Shown here: positions 49,253-57,957 of the stretch, one piece after another
Position numbering within the stretch: position 1 is the stretch's first letter
How the letters are laid out: each line of letters opens with the position of its first letter
NCBI RefSeq assembly: GCF_016806125.1
Contig: NZ_CP047168.1
Coordinates: 62,001-126,000 of the forward strand
DNA length: 64,000 nucleotides
Reading direction: 5' to 3'
Origin: Ponticoccus alexandrii
Lineage (GTDB): Bacteria; Pseudomonadota; Alphaproteobacteria; Rhodobacterales; Rhodobacteraceae
Notes under the pieces: model-generated
Seen by the model: the letters and a program-made list of their open reading frames with translations, nothing else
Database searches by the model: none
What the model was told of the DNA's origin: nothing
Made by a program: the position numbers and the translations under genes

Positions 49253-51626
49253 TGGACTTGCTAATGATGTAGCGGAGGCGCTCGATCCGCTGACTGCGTT
49301 ACCCGCATGGGTTAAGGGCGAGAAGCGGCTCTCAATGATGCTGCCTTACGTGAGCCTTGTCACCGACCGGACGATCCGGACACGCGGCAACGAGTTGATG
49401 CAATGCATCCGGCTCGAGGGGGTGAACAGCACCACGAGCGAGGACGGGCATCTCGACCGGATCGGAGGGTTGCTGGCTGGCATCGTCGCGCAGGTGGGGA
49501 CGGAGTTCTCCTTCTACCTGCACAAGGTGTCGAAAGCGGTCGATGTGACCCTGCCGCCCGTTCCGGGCGAAGGGTTTGCGGCTGCCGTCGACGAACGATG
49601 GCACGCGCATCTCGGCCGCGCGGGTTTGCGCGACAAGACGCTGACCCTGACGGTGCTGAAGCGACCTGAGACAGGCAGCCGCTTGCCGTTCGGACTTGGG
49701 GCGTCTCGCTCGCGACATGCGGCCGACACCAACCGCCGCTTGCGCAAGCTCGACGAGGTTGTGGGGTTTCTGCTGTCCTCCTTCGATGAGCTGAAGCCCC
49801 GCCTGCTGGCCGCAAGCACCGGCGAGCTTCTGGGCTTCCTCGGTTCACTCAACACGGGCGAGGAGCACCCGCTCTTCCCGAGGTCGCGCCTCGGCGTGAT
49901 CGCCGAGGACGTAGCCAATACCCGCGTCACCTTCCGCGGCACGACCATCGCGCTCTCGGACGGCGCCGTGGGCGACAAGCTCGGCACGATCTTCGCGGTG
50001 AAGAACTACCCCGCCAAGACCGATAGCCTGATGCTCGACGAGTTGAATCTGCCCGTCGACATGGTGGTCACGCACTCCTTTGTGCCGATCAACGCCAACA
50101 TCATGGCGGGCCGGATCAAGCGGCAGCTACGCCTCATGCAGGCCGCCAACGACGGGGCTGTCAGCCTCGCGCAGGAGTTGGAACTCGCCCAGGACGATCT
50201 GGAATCCAAACGCCTGATCTTCGGCGAGCACCACATGACCGTGGCCGTCTATGCCCGCACCCAGACGGTGCTTGACGACATCGCGGCCGAAATCCGCAAC
50301 ATCTCCGCCACTTCCGGGATCAACCTGATCTCGGAAGCCTTCGGGGCACGGGCGCATTTCATGGCGCAGCATCCCGGGAACACAGGGGCGCGCAGCCGCA
50401 AGGCCGCGATCACGAACCACAACTTCGCCGATCTCGCCGCCTTTCACCGCACACCGCTTGGCAAGACTGGCAGGGAAGTGCCGTGGGGCGTGCCGATCAC
50501 ACTCTTCCCGACGCCAGAGCGCAGCGGTTTTCGCTTCAACTTCCACGAACAGGGCGCGCCGGATCGCGAGCCCACGGGAGGCCACACGCTGATCCTCGGC
50601 CGTCCCGGCTCCGGCAAATCCGTCCTGGCGGCTTTCCTGATGACCATGGCACGGCGGGCAGGTGCGCGGGTCTTCGTATTCGACTATCGCGCGGGGATGG
50701 AGATGGCCGTCCGCGCGCTCGGAGGCAGCTATTCGACCGTGCGGGCGGGGCGCCCCACGGGCCTCAATCCGCTCCAGACCGAGATCGACGTGCGGGGCCA
50801 GGCATGGCTTGCTGATTGGCTCGCGAGCCTCTTGGAGCGGCGCGATCGACCGCTAACCCCGGTTCAGACCAACCGACTGCAGGAAGTCGTGCGCCAGAAC
50901 GCCAGCGCAGGACATACGGGTCTACGGAACTGGTCAGACTTCGCCTCGCTGCTGGTCTCGACCGATGACGAGGGCGATCTCTTCGAGCGTATGCAGGAAT
51001 GGACGGCCGAGGGTCGCTACGGCTGGATCTTCGGGGCCAATGCCGAGGACAGTTTCAGCATCGATGGAGACGTCGCGGGCTTTGACCTCACCGGCATCCT
51101 CGATTCCGAGAGCGAGCGGGAACGCATGGCGGTCCTGTCCTACCTCTTCCGCCGGGTCGAGCGGGTGATCGAGGACCGCAAGCCCACCATCATTGTCATC
51201 GACGAGGCATGGAAAGCCCTCGACAACGCCTACTTTGCGGAGCGCCTCAGCAACTGGCTGGTGACCGCCCGGAAGCAGAACGCCGTCGTCGTGATGATGA
51301 CGCAATATGCCAGCCAGCTCGAGCGCACACGCACCGGCAAGACCATCGTGGAAGCGGTGCCGACCCAGGTGCTCTTGCCCAACATTCGTGCTTCCGCCGC
51401 TGACTACGCGATGCTCGGCCTGAGCGAGAAAGAGCTCGACGTGCTTCTGGGCGTCGGCTCGGCCTCGCGGCTTGCGCTTGTACGCGACGACCGTGGTTCC
51501 GTCGTGATCGATGCCGATCTCAGCGCGCTCGGCCCGCTCGTGACCATCCTTGGCGGAATGGAGAAGGGCGAAGCGCTTGTCGGCGCCGATTATCGCGAAC
51601 GTCCTGATTTCTGGAGAGTGACATGA
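49242..51626 (+). CDS. virB4: VirB4 ATPase
   Basis: 794 aa, the conserved T4SS energiser. Walker A GRPGSGKS (453-460) and Walker B IVIDEAW with D654/E655 are present, with further motifs YRAGMEMAVRALGG and QYASQLERT. The N-terminal domain (1-430) shows the usual LPYVSLVTDRTIRTRGNEL pattern. It powers pilus assembly and substrate passage together with VirB11. Length and organisation are normal. It overlaps the next gene by ATGA. Confidence 0.95.
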   Translation: MPRDGLANDVAEALDPLTALPAWVKGEKRLSMMLPYVSLVTDRTIRTRGNELMQCIRLEGVNSTTSEDGHLDRIGGLLAGIVAQVGTEFSFYLHKVSKAVDVTLPPVPGEGFAAAVDERWHAHLGRAGLRDKTLTLTVLKRPETGSRLPFGLGASRSRHAADTNRRLRKLDEVVGFLLSSFDELKPRLLAASTGELLGFLGSLNTGEEHPLFPRSRLGVIAEDVANTRVTFRGTTIALSDGAVGDKLGTIFAVKNYPAKTDSLMLDELNLPVDMVVTHSFVPINANIMAGRIKRQLRLMQAANDGAVSLAQELELAQDDLESKRLIFGEHHMTVAVYARTQTVLDDIAAEIRNISATSGINLISEAFGARAHFMAQHPGNTGARSRKAAITNHNFADLAAFHRTPLGKTGREVPWGVPITLFPTPERSGFRFNFHEQGAPDREPTGGHTLILGRPGSGKSVLAAFLMTMARRAGARVFVFDYRAGMEMAVRALGGSYSTVRAGRPTGLNPLQTEIDVRGQAWLADWLASLLERRDRPLTPVQTNRLQEVVRQNASAGHTGLRNWSDFASLLVSTDDEGDLFERMQEWTAEGRYGWIFGANAEDSFSIDGDVAGFDLTGILDSESERERMAVLSYLFRRVERVIEDRKPTIIVIDEAWKALDNAYFAERLSNWLVTARKQNAVVVMMTQYASQLERTRTGKTIVEAVPTQVLLPNIRASAADYAMLGLSEKELDVLLGVGSASRLALVRDDRGSVVIDADLSALGPLVTILGGMEKGEALVGADYRERPDFWRVT

Positions 51627-51838
51627 CCCGTACCATCATTCGCGGCGTCGTGCTGCTCGGGCTCGGCCTGACCCTGACAGCCTGTGCGCAGCATAACCCC
51701 CCGCAAGCCAACTGCTTCAATTTTCGCGAGGCTCCTGCGCAGGCAGGAACCGCCACCGCCACGATCTCGACCATGGGGGCGGAGGTCACGCGCCGCGACA
51801 CGGCCTGCGATTTCGTCCTCTTAGGGGCGAGCGGCTGA
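51623..51838 (+). CDS. small lipoprotein, VirB7-like position
   Basis: 71 aa with a lipobox LTAC (lipid-attached Cys 21 or so) after a hydrophobic N-terminus (MTRTIIRGVVLLGLGLTLTAC), then AQHNPPQANCFNFREAP and a C-terminal segment with one more Cys (TACDFVLLG). VirB7 is a small lipoprotein with a cysteine that bonds VirB9; size, lipobox and extra cysteines fit. VirB9 here has a Cys near its end. Sequence similarity to VirB7 is not evident, so the equivalence is inferred from context. Confidence 0.7.
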   Translation: MTRTIIRGVVLLGLGLTLTACAQHNPPQANCFNFREAPAQAGTATATISTMGAEVTRRDTACDFVLLGASG

Positions 51839-51842
51839 GCCA

Positions 51843-53009
51843 ATGCGGACCTGGCTTCCTCTCTCGATGATCGGCTTTGCACTGGCAGCACCCGCGGCGG
51901 GGCCGGCGGTCGCCCAAGGCGTGCCGACCTTCGATCTGCGCCTCTTCGCAGAGCGGCAGGCCATCCTTGAGCAGACCGATCGGGACCTGGCACTGCAACA
52001 GGACAGGCTAAGCCGCGAGGAGGAACTGGCCGAGATCGAGCGTCAGCAACTCGCCTCCCTCGAAGGACTCATGGATGCCATGTCTCTCGGCTCGGGCGAT
52101 GTCGCGGGCACAGTGGCCGGGCTCGAGGCAGGGCAGGGGGCGGTTGATGACGTCGAAAGCGCGGCGGCGAGCCTTTATGCGCCCGAGGACAACAACCCGG
52201 CGGCAGGGCGGATGTTTGGCGATGCCCGGGAGGGTATCGAGGAGCTGATCATCCGCGCAGCACGCGACACCCATAGTTTGTCCGGGGTCGGCCGTGCGGG
52301 CCTTTCGCTCGTGCAATGGCGCTGCCTATTGCAGGCGCTGAGCTGGCAGGAGAGCCGTTTCCAGATTGGGGCACGCTCACCCGTAGGAGCCTTCGGACTT
52401 ACCCAGATCATGCCAGGTACCGCGGGCGATCTCGGGATCTACCCGGCGTATTACGACGATCCCTATCTGCAGGTCACCGGTGGCGCGCGCTACCTCGCCC
52501 AGATGCTGAACATGTTCGATGGCAACATCATTCATGCACTCGCCGCCTATAACGCCGGTCCGGGCAATGTGCAGGATTATGGCGGTGTGCCGCCCTTCGC
52601 GGAAACCCAGCACTATGTCGTTGTGATCCCGCAGCAGTACAATAGCTACCTCGCAGCCGTGGGCGGCATCGATGCGCTCGGCACCATCGACCCTGTGCTC
52701 CTCGCCAACGCGAGTTTCAGCCTCTCGGCCCATGGCGCAGGGGTCTATGGCGATTATTCGCTGGTCTCGGTCCGCGCCGCCGCCCTGCGGGTTCAGGACA
52801 TCATCACCCGCATTGGTGAGACCGAGGATCTCCACGACGCCATCGCGCTCAACACCTATGCCCGGGCCGAACTGGCCCGGCTGGTCGCAATCCGGACCCG
52901 GATCAAGGCCGCCCGAACCGTGCCACTCAGCGCCGAGCAGATCGCCTTGGCGGCAGCGCAAGCTGCCGAGCGGCAATTCATGGATTTCAGTCAGGAGGAT
53001 TTGCGTTGA
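51843..53009 (+). CDS. lytic transglycosylase with VirB5-like ends (chimera)
   Basis: 388 aa. After a signal peptide (1-25) it begins GVPTFDLRLFAERQAILEQ, then a coiled helical region to about 85, as VirB5 proteins do. The middle (about 150-260) is an SLT domain with catalytic E170 in SWQESRFQIGARSPVGAFGLTQIMPGT, split by the usual motifs, and AAYNAGPGNV. The C-terminus is again helical and ends AAAQAAERQFMDF, matching the VirB5 end AATVAEERRYMDF of the next gene. It looks like a VirB5 paralogue that acquired a lysozyme domain, making it a second peptidoglycan enzyme in the operon besides VirB1. It overlaps virB5 at TTGA. Confidence 0.8.
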   Translation: MRTWLPLSMIGFALAAPAAGPAVAQGVPTFDLRLFAERQAILEQTDRDLALQQDRLSREEELAEIERQQLASLEGLMDAMSLGSGDVAGTVAGLEAGQGAVDDVESAAASLYAPEDNNPAAGRMFGDAREGIEELIIRAARDTHSLSGVGRAGLSLVQWRCLLQALSWQESRFQIGARSPVGAFGLTQIMPGTAGDLGIYPAYYDDPYLQVTGGARYLAQMLNMFDGNIIHALAAYNAGPGNVQDYGGVPPFAETQHYVVVIPQQYNSYLAAVGGIDALGTIDPVLLANASFSLSAHGAGVYGDYSLVSVRAAALRVQDIITRIGETEDLHDAIALNTYARAELARLVAIRTRIKAARTVPLSAEQIALAAAQAAERQFMDFSQEDLR

Positions 53010-53803
53010 ACCTGCGCCTGCCCCGTTCCCTTTTCGCCGGTAGCATCGCTCTCGCGCTTGCCCTCAACATCACCGGAACTGCCGCAGCACAGGGCGTGCC
53101 CACGGTGGACACCCAGAACATTGCCCAGGAAATCCGCCAGCTTCAGCAGATGCTGCAGGATTTCGGGATCCAGACCGATCTTCTGGACAATTCGTTGGAG
53201 CAACTGGACATGCTGCAAAGCCAGCTCGATCAGCTGAATGAGATGTATGCCTCGCTCACCGGGCCGCGCAGCATCCTCGGGCTTGCCATGGGCGGGGACC
53301 TCGACACCTTGCTTGATGCCAACTTCGAAGACATCGCCGGCCTGATCCGAGGCATCCAGGCGGGCGATTGGAGCGCTCTCATCGGGCCAAATGCCGGGCC
53401 CATGCGCACGCAGATGGAACAGGCGCTGGCAAGTGCCGGGTTCGACGAGGATTCACTCCGCGAAATCGCCACCAGCGGCAATCCGGGCGCTGAAGGCGTG
53501 GCCACCCAGGCAACCACAGGTGCTGTGATGTCGGCGGCGGCGCAGAACAGCCACGCAGAGGCGGAACAGTCTCTCGAACGGGTGGAACGTCTGGTCGAGA
53601 TGATCCCGGACATGGAAGATCTCAAAGCCTCGATGGATCATAACACGCGCGTCACGGCGGAACTCGCCATCGCCATGACCCGGATGTGGGAGCTGGAAGC
53701 GATCCAAACCCTCGGCGCAGGCAATGCGGGTGTGGTGGACGCCGCCACCGTCGCCGAAGAACGCCGCTACATGGACTTCACGTTGCCGGATCTTGAGCCA
53801 TGA
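53006..53803 (+). CDS. virB5: VirB5 minor pilin-type protein
   Basis: 265 aa: signal peptide (about 1-29), mature start AQGVPTVDTQNIAQEIRQLQQMLQDFGIQTD, long helical regions with SQLDQLNEMYASLTGPR, and a C-terminal NSHAEAEQSLERVERLVEMIPDMEDLKASMDHNTRVTAELAIAM in pieces. This helical layout with an N-terminal GVPT.D motif is that of VirB5/TraC, a pilus-tip adhesin and assembly factor. TTG 53006 overlaps the preceding stop. Its ends resemble those of the preceding chimera. Confidence 0.85.
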   Translation: MNLRLPRSLFAGSIALALALNITGTAAAQGVPTVDTQNIAQEIRQLQQMLQDFGIQTDLLDNSLEQLDMLQSQLDQLNEMYASLTGPRSILGLAMGGDLDTLLDANFEDIAGLIRGIQAGDWSALIGPNAGPMRTQMEQALASAGFDEDSLREIATSGNPGAEGVATQATTGAVMSAAAQNSHAEAEQSLERVERLVEMIPDMEDLKASMDHNTRVTAELAIAMTRMWELEAIQTLGAGNAGVVDAATVAEERRYMDFTLPDLEP

Positions 53804-54465
53804 GCGGGGCAGGGGTGATGAGTGCGCGCGAGCTCGTGGAAGAGGAACTTGTCTACGGTGCCCTGCGCCGGGAACAGCTTTGGCGGGTGATCGGCCTTTC
53901 CGGGGCAGGCTTTGGCGTACTCGGCTGTTTGACGGCTGCGGCTGTCGCGCTGATGGTCGAGACGCCGCCTCCCGTGGTTGTCCCCTACGATCCAGCGACC
54001 GGCATGGCGCTCCCCAATGCCACGGTCGAAACCGTGTCCCTCGCCGAACGGCCCGCCGTGATCGAGGCACAAATCTATCGCTACATTCTCGACCGCGAGA
54101 CCTACAACCAGCTCGACAATGACCTGCGCGTGCGCCGTGTGCTGGCGCAATCCACAAGTGCGGCCGAGGCCAGCATGCGCGCGATGTGGACATCGGGTCA
54201 GGAGAACTATCCGCCGACGCGATACGGGGCTGCGGCCGAGATGGCCGTTGAGATCGCATCAATCACCCTGATTGGCGAGAACCGCGCCCAGGTGCGGCTC
54301 AGAAAGCGCCTGACAAGCCCGCAAGGGGTACAGGATGGATCGTTCACTGCCACGTTGATGTTCGAATTCCGGCCGGAGCGGACCCGCGCGATCGATGATG
54401 TCTGGCAAAACCCTTTCGGTTTCACCGTCACCCAATATGCCATCCGATCGGACCGTTCCGAATGA
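53800..54465 (+). CDS. virB8: VirB8 assembly factor
   Basis: 221 aa bitopic protein: cytoplasmic N-terminus, one helix (about 29-53, VIGLSGAGFGVLGCLTAAAVAL), then the periplasmic NTF2-like domain with VVPYDPATGMALPNATVETVS, AQIYRYILDRETYN, and TLMFEFRPER near the end. VirB8 nucleates assembly of the core. It starts in the virB5 stop (ATGA); an in-frame ATG six codons later is the alternative start. It overlaps virB9 by ATGA. Confidence 0.92.
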   Translation: MSGAGVMSARELVEEELVYGALRREQLWRVIGLSGAGFGVLGCLTAAAVALMVETPPPVVVPYDPATGMALPNATVETVSLAERPAVIEAQIYRYILDRETYNQLDNDLRVRRVLAQSTSAAEASMRAMWTSGQENYPPTRYGAAAEMAVEIASITLIGENRAQVRLRKRLTSPQGVQDGSFTATLMFEFRPERTRAIDDVWQNPFGFTVTQYAIRSDRSE

Positions 54466-55163
54466 CTCGCACTGCAATCACTACGCTGTTGGCTGCCGGA
54501 TTTCTCGCGCTCGCGGGAACAACTGCCTTGGCCGAGACCACGCCCCGCCCGGGCTCTCACGACAATCGCGTGCGCGTGGCGACCTGGACTGAAGGCCAGG
54601 TTTACCGTGTCGTCACGACTCTGACCCGCGTCACCACAGTCGAATTCGGTGAGAGTGAAACCATCAGCTCGATCATCGCCGGCGATACGTTCGGGTTTCA
54701 ATTCGACGGTGTCCCGGGTGGCCGTGCCTTCGCCATCAAGCCGACAGCATCTGGCGTCGCCACCAACATCACCGTCTACACCAACCGCCGCTCCTACTAT
54801 TTCCATGTCGTCGAAGCCCGGGAGACGCCGCATTATGTCGTGCAGTTTCGCTATCCTGAAAACCGCGTGCAACCCACCAGGGCGGTTGCGGCCGATGCGC
54901 CGAATGCAAACTATGCGGTCAGTGCCCGAGAAGAGTTCACGCCGACGGCCATCTGGGATGATGGTACCTTCACTTATTTCCGGTTCGCACGGAATGCGCC
55001 GGTTCCCGCCATCTTCCGATATTCGAACGGCAGGGAACGCGCGGTGAACAGCCAGATACTGAGTGACGGCGTCATCCGCGTGTTTGGCGTCAACCGACAA
55101 TGGGTTCTTCGCCTTGGCGACGCGGTGGTTTGCGTCCAGGACGCAGGGCAGGCCACATCATGA
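54462..55163 (+). CDS. virB9: VirB9 outer-membrane core component
   Basis: 233 aa with a signal peptide (cleaved after ALAE at about residue 26). Conserved VirB9/CagX parts: GSHDNRVRVATWTEGQVYRVVT, TVEFGESETISSIIAGDTFGF, the YYFHV strand, FTPTAIWDDGTFTYFRFARN and the end VFGVNRQWVLRLGDAVVCV. Cys near residue 227 may pair with the lipoprotein at 51623. It forms the outer-membrane ring with VirB10. It overlaps virB10 by ATGA. Confidence 0.93.
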   Translation: MTRTAITTLLAAGFLALAGTTALAETTPRPGSHDNRVRVATWTEGQVYRVVTTLTRVTTVEFGESETISSIIAGDTFGFQFDGVPGGRAFAIKPTASGVATNITVYTNRRSYYFHVVEARETPHYVVQFRYPENRVQPTRAVAADAPNANYAVSAREEFTPTAIWDDGTFTYFRFARNAPVPAIFRYSNGRERAVNSQILSDGVIRVFGVNRQWVLRLGDAVVCVQDAGQATS

Positions 55164-56485
55164 CCGAAGGTTCGGAAGACCTCGCCGCGCGCCTCGCGGC
55201 TCTCGAAGGTTCGACAGGCAAAGCGAAGGCAAGCAAGCGGCCTACGCCGCTTGCCGCGATCCTTGGGGTCGTCGGCATCGCGGCAGCAGGTGGTCTGGCA
55301 TGGGCTGCCCTGCAGCCGTCGGCAGAAGCACCAATGGCGACCGCCGCGCCGGAAGAGTTCCAGAGCAGCGGCCCCGGATTCGGAGATCTGGCGCCGATTT
55401 CTGCCCCGGAGCCCAGCCAAGCCCCGCCTGCGGACACAGGTCCGAGCGAGTCGGAACTCGCGCTGATGGAAAGTCTTGCGACATTGAGAGCGGAACTCGA
55501 GGACCTGCGCGCAAGACCGGCCGAGGCCGCGGACAGCGGGGCGGAGCAGGCTATTGCGGACCTGACGGCGCAAATTGCCACCTTACAGGAAGCATCCGCC
55601 GAGGCGCAGCGTGCCCTCGAGCGGCAGCTGACCGAGCGGGATCGCGAATTGGATCAGCTCCGCATGGACTTGGAACTTGCACGGCTTGCACCACCAGAGC
55701 CGACCTCATTGGGACCAAGTGAAGAAGAATTGCGGCTGGCCGAACTCGAAAGGCGTCGCGCAGCCGAAGCCGAGGCCCGCGCAGAGCGTATCGCGTCTCC
55801 TATGATCGCGTTCTCCGGGATGGGCGCGGGTGCGGATAGGGAGAACACGCTGGAAGCCGCACGTCTGAATGCAGATGAAGCCTTTGTTCGTTCGGGCGCA
55901 CAACCTGCGCAGGTGACACGTGCCGAAGTGATCGCGAACCCATCGAACACGGTTGTTCAGGGCACCATGATTCAGGCTGTGACAGAGACGGCCCTCGACA
56001 GCACACTACCAGGCGCGATCCGCGCTATCGTCTCGGAAGACGTCCATTCTTTCGATGGAACGCGTATCCTGATCCCGCGCGGCGCGCGGCTGATCGGGCG
56101 CTACCGCTCCGATGTCGCACTCGCCCAATCGCGCGTCATGGTGGCATGGGACCGGATCATCTTGCCCGATAATCAGACCGTGCAGATCAGCGGCTTCGGT
56201 GCAGACGAACTCGGCCGTACTGGCATCACGGGGTTTGTCGACACCCGTTTCGCGCAACGCTTCGGCTCCGCCGCGCTGATCTCCTTGATCGGCGCCCTGC
56301 CTGCGGCTGCAGCGGGCCAAATCGACAGCGAAGCGGCGGCCGATGTTGCGAGCGATGTCGGCACGGACCTGCGCGATAGCACGCAAAGCGTGATGCAGGA
56401 CTATCTGGCGATCCGGCCCGTGATCCATGTCGATCAGGGCACCCGGATCACGGTCATGGTCGACCGCGACCTGGAGATCTTCTGA
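55160..56485 (+). CDS. virB10: VirB10 core scaffold (TrbI family)
   Basis: 441 aa: cytoplasmic N-terminus, one helix (about 30-50, PLAAILGVVGIAAAGGLAW), a long Pro/Glu and coiled region (to about 220) and the C-terminal TrbI/VirB10 beta-barrel domain with VQGTMIQAVTETALDSTLPGAIRAIV, VHSFDGTRILIPRGARLIGRY and QISGFGADELGRTGITGFVD. It bridges inner and outer membranes. ATG 55160 is used because it sits in the virB9 stop; the extension upstream is in another gene. One base after its stop virB11 begins. Confidence 0.94.
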   Translation: MTEGSEDLAARLAALEGSTGKAKASKRPTPLAAILGVVGIAAAGGLAWAALQPSAEAPMATAAPEEFQSSGPGFGDLAPISAPEPSQAPPADTGPSESELALMESLATLRAELEDLRARPAEAADSGAEQAIADLTAQIATLQEASAEAQRALERQLTERDRELDQLRMDLELARLAPPEPTSLGPSEEELRLAELERRRAAEAEARAERIASPMIAFSGMGAGADRENTLEAARLNADEAFVRSGAQPAQVTRAEVIANPSNTVVQGTMIQAVTETALDSTLPGAIRAIVSEDVHSFDGTRILIPRGARLIGRYRSDVALAQSRVMVAWDRIILPDNQTVQISGFGADELGRTGITGFVDTRFAQRFGSAALISLIGALPAAAAGQIDSEAAADVASDVGTDLRDSTQSVMQDYLAIRPVIHVDQGTRITVMVDRDLEIF

Positions 56486-56486
56486 C

Positions 56487-57521
56487 ATGGCCGCAAGTTA
56501 TCTGGAAGCGTCGCTCGACCGTTTCGGCCCCGAGGTCCTGCGCGACGACACGATCGAGATCTGCATCAATCCTGACGGACAAGTTTGGGGAGAGTTTCAG
56601 GGCGATCACTTCATGTGTGCTCTGGGCAGCCCGCTGAGCCAGACCGAGATCAAGGACCTCGGCAACCAGATCGCCTCTGCCGCCTCGACCACGCTCAGCA
56701 CCAAGAAGCCCATCGTCTCGGTCTCGATCCTATATCGTGATCGCCCGATCCGCGCGCAGGTGATCCAGCCGCCGGCAGTCGAGGGCGGTTTCTCGATTTC
56801 TCTGAGGTTCTTCTCCTCCCTGCCGCTTGAGAAGATCAAACTTGGATTCCTTTTCGGCAAGGAACGCAGCCTTGAGGGTCTGCGCCAGGAACGGAACGCC
56901 GCGCTGCGCGATGTGGTGACCTCCGGCGACATCGACGCCGCCCTGCGCTTTTGCGTCGAGAACAAGCTCAACATGATCGTCTCGGGCGGTACATCGACCG
57001 GCAAGACGGTCGCGGCGCGCAAGATCCTTTCGCTGATCCCGCTCGAAGAGCGGATCATCACCATCGAGGAGGCGGCCGAGCTGCGGCCCGAGCAGCCCAA
57101 TGTCGTGACGTTGATCGCCGACCGGGACACTGATGCCCGCAGTGCCGATGTGCTCTTGGCCTCAACGCTTCGCATGCGACCCGACCGGATCGTCCTGGGC
57201 GAAGTCCGCGGGCGCGAGGCAATGACGTTTCTCGAGGCAATCAACACCGGCCACGGTGGATCGCTGACTACGCTGCATGCCGAGACCCCACAACTTGCTG
57301 TTCGCCGCCTCGCCATCGCCGCCCTGAAAACTGATGTGCCGATGACCTATGCCGACATGGTCGATTATATTGAGGGCTCGATCGACGTGATCATTCAGGC
57401 AGGCCGCCATGAAGGCGCGCGCGGAATCACCGAGTTCTTTCTCCCGGGTCAAACCACAGATTTGAACCTCGAGACGGTCGACGGCAGAGGCAACAAGAGC
57501 CCCTCCGTTGCCGCTGAGTAA
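56487..57521 (+). CDS. virB11: VirB11 hexameric ATPase
   Basis: 344 aa of the traffic-ATPase family. Walker A GGTSTGKT (167-174), Asp box IITIEEAAELR, Walker B MRPDRIVLGEVRGREAMTF and the His box AINTGHGGSLTTLHA are all present and intact. The N-terminal domain (1-140) is typical. It provides energy with VirB4 for secretion and pilus assembly. ATG 56487 follows the virB10 stop by one base; the open frame upstream belongs to virB10 in another frame. Confidence 0.95.
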   Translation: MAASYLEASLDRFGPEVLRDDTIEICINPDGQVWGEFQGDHFMCALGSPLSQTEIKDLGNQIASAASTTLSTKKPIVSVSILYRDRPIRAQVIQPPAVEGGFSISLRFFSSLPLEKIKLGFLFGKERSLEGLRQERNAALRDVVTSGDIDAALRFCVENKLNMIVSGGTSTGKTVAARKILSLIPLEERIITIEEAAELRPEQPNVVTLIADRDTDARSADVLLASTLRMRPDRIVLGEVRGREAMTFLEAINTGHGGSLTTLHAETPQLAVRRLAIAALKTDVPMTYADMVDYIEGSIDVIIQAGRHEGARGITEFFLPGQTTDLNLETVDGRGNKSPSVAAE

Positions 57522-57537
57522 AAAAGGAACCTCCCAG

Positions 57538-57957
57538 ATGCGAAAACCAATCCTCGCAGTCATGCTTGCCGCCCTTGCGGGCCCACTTGTGGCGCAGACT
57601 TCGCCTCCGATCTCAAATGATCTCACGGTCGATATGTCGCCCCAACAGTACCGGATCTGCAACGATCGTCCGGCGCGCCCGACCTGGATGGACGAAATCA
57701 ATCCGCGGGAAGCCTACAAGGCAGCAGCTTTGATGGAGTTGTACGAAATTCGGGCCTGGGAGGAGATTGCAGAATCTGGCGACTGCGGCTGTGAAACCCG
57801 CTTTCCTGCTTGGGATAGTTCCGATGGCGAATATCATGAAAGGTATGCAGGCCTTAGCCAAGCCGAGCATTCGGCGTTTCGCCGCGACTGGATTGAAGTA
57901 AGGAAGCAACTCGAGCCCAGAGTGCGTACGATCTGCGAAGCTCAAGGCAACTGGTAA
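57538..57957 (+). CDS. secreted 139-aa protein between virB11 and virB6
   Basis: Signal peptide MRKPILAVMLAALAGPLVAQ, then QQYRICNDRPARPTWMDEINPREAYKAAAL, an acidic EIRAWEEIAESGDCGCETRFPAWD with clustered cysteines and a helical end with VRKQLEPRVRTICEAQ. Four cysteines suggest disulfides in the periplasm. AAGGAA precedes the ATG. The gene overlaps virB6 at TAATG. It is probably an accessory of the VirB6 channel, analogous in place to EexN/VirB7-type small proteins, but no family is recognised. Confidence 0.75.
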   Translation: MRKPILAVMLAALAGPLVAQTSPPISNDLTVDMSPQQYRICNDRPARPTWMDEINPREAYKAAALMELYEIRAWEEIAESGDCGCETRFPAWDSSDGEYHERYAGLSQAEHSAFRRDWIEVRKQLEPRVRTICEAQGNW

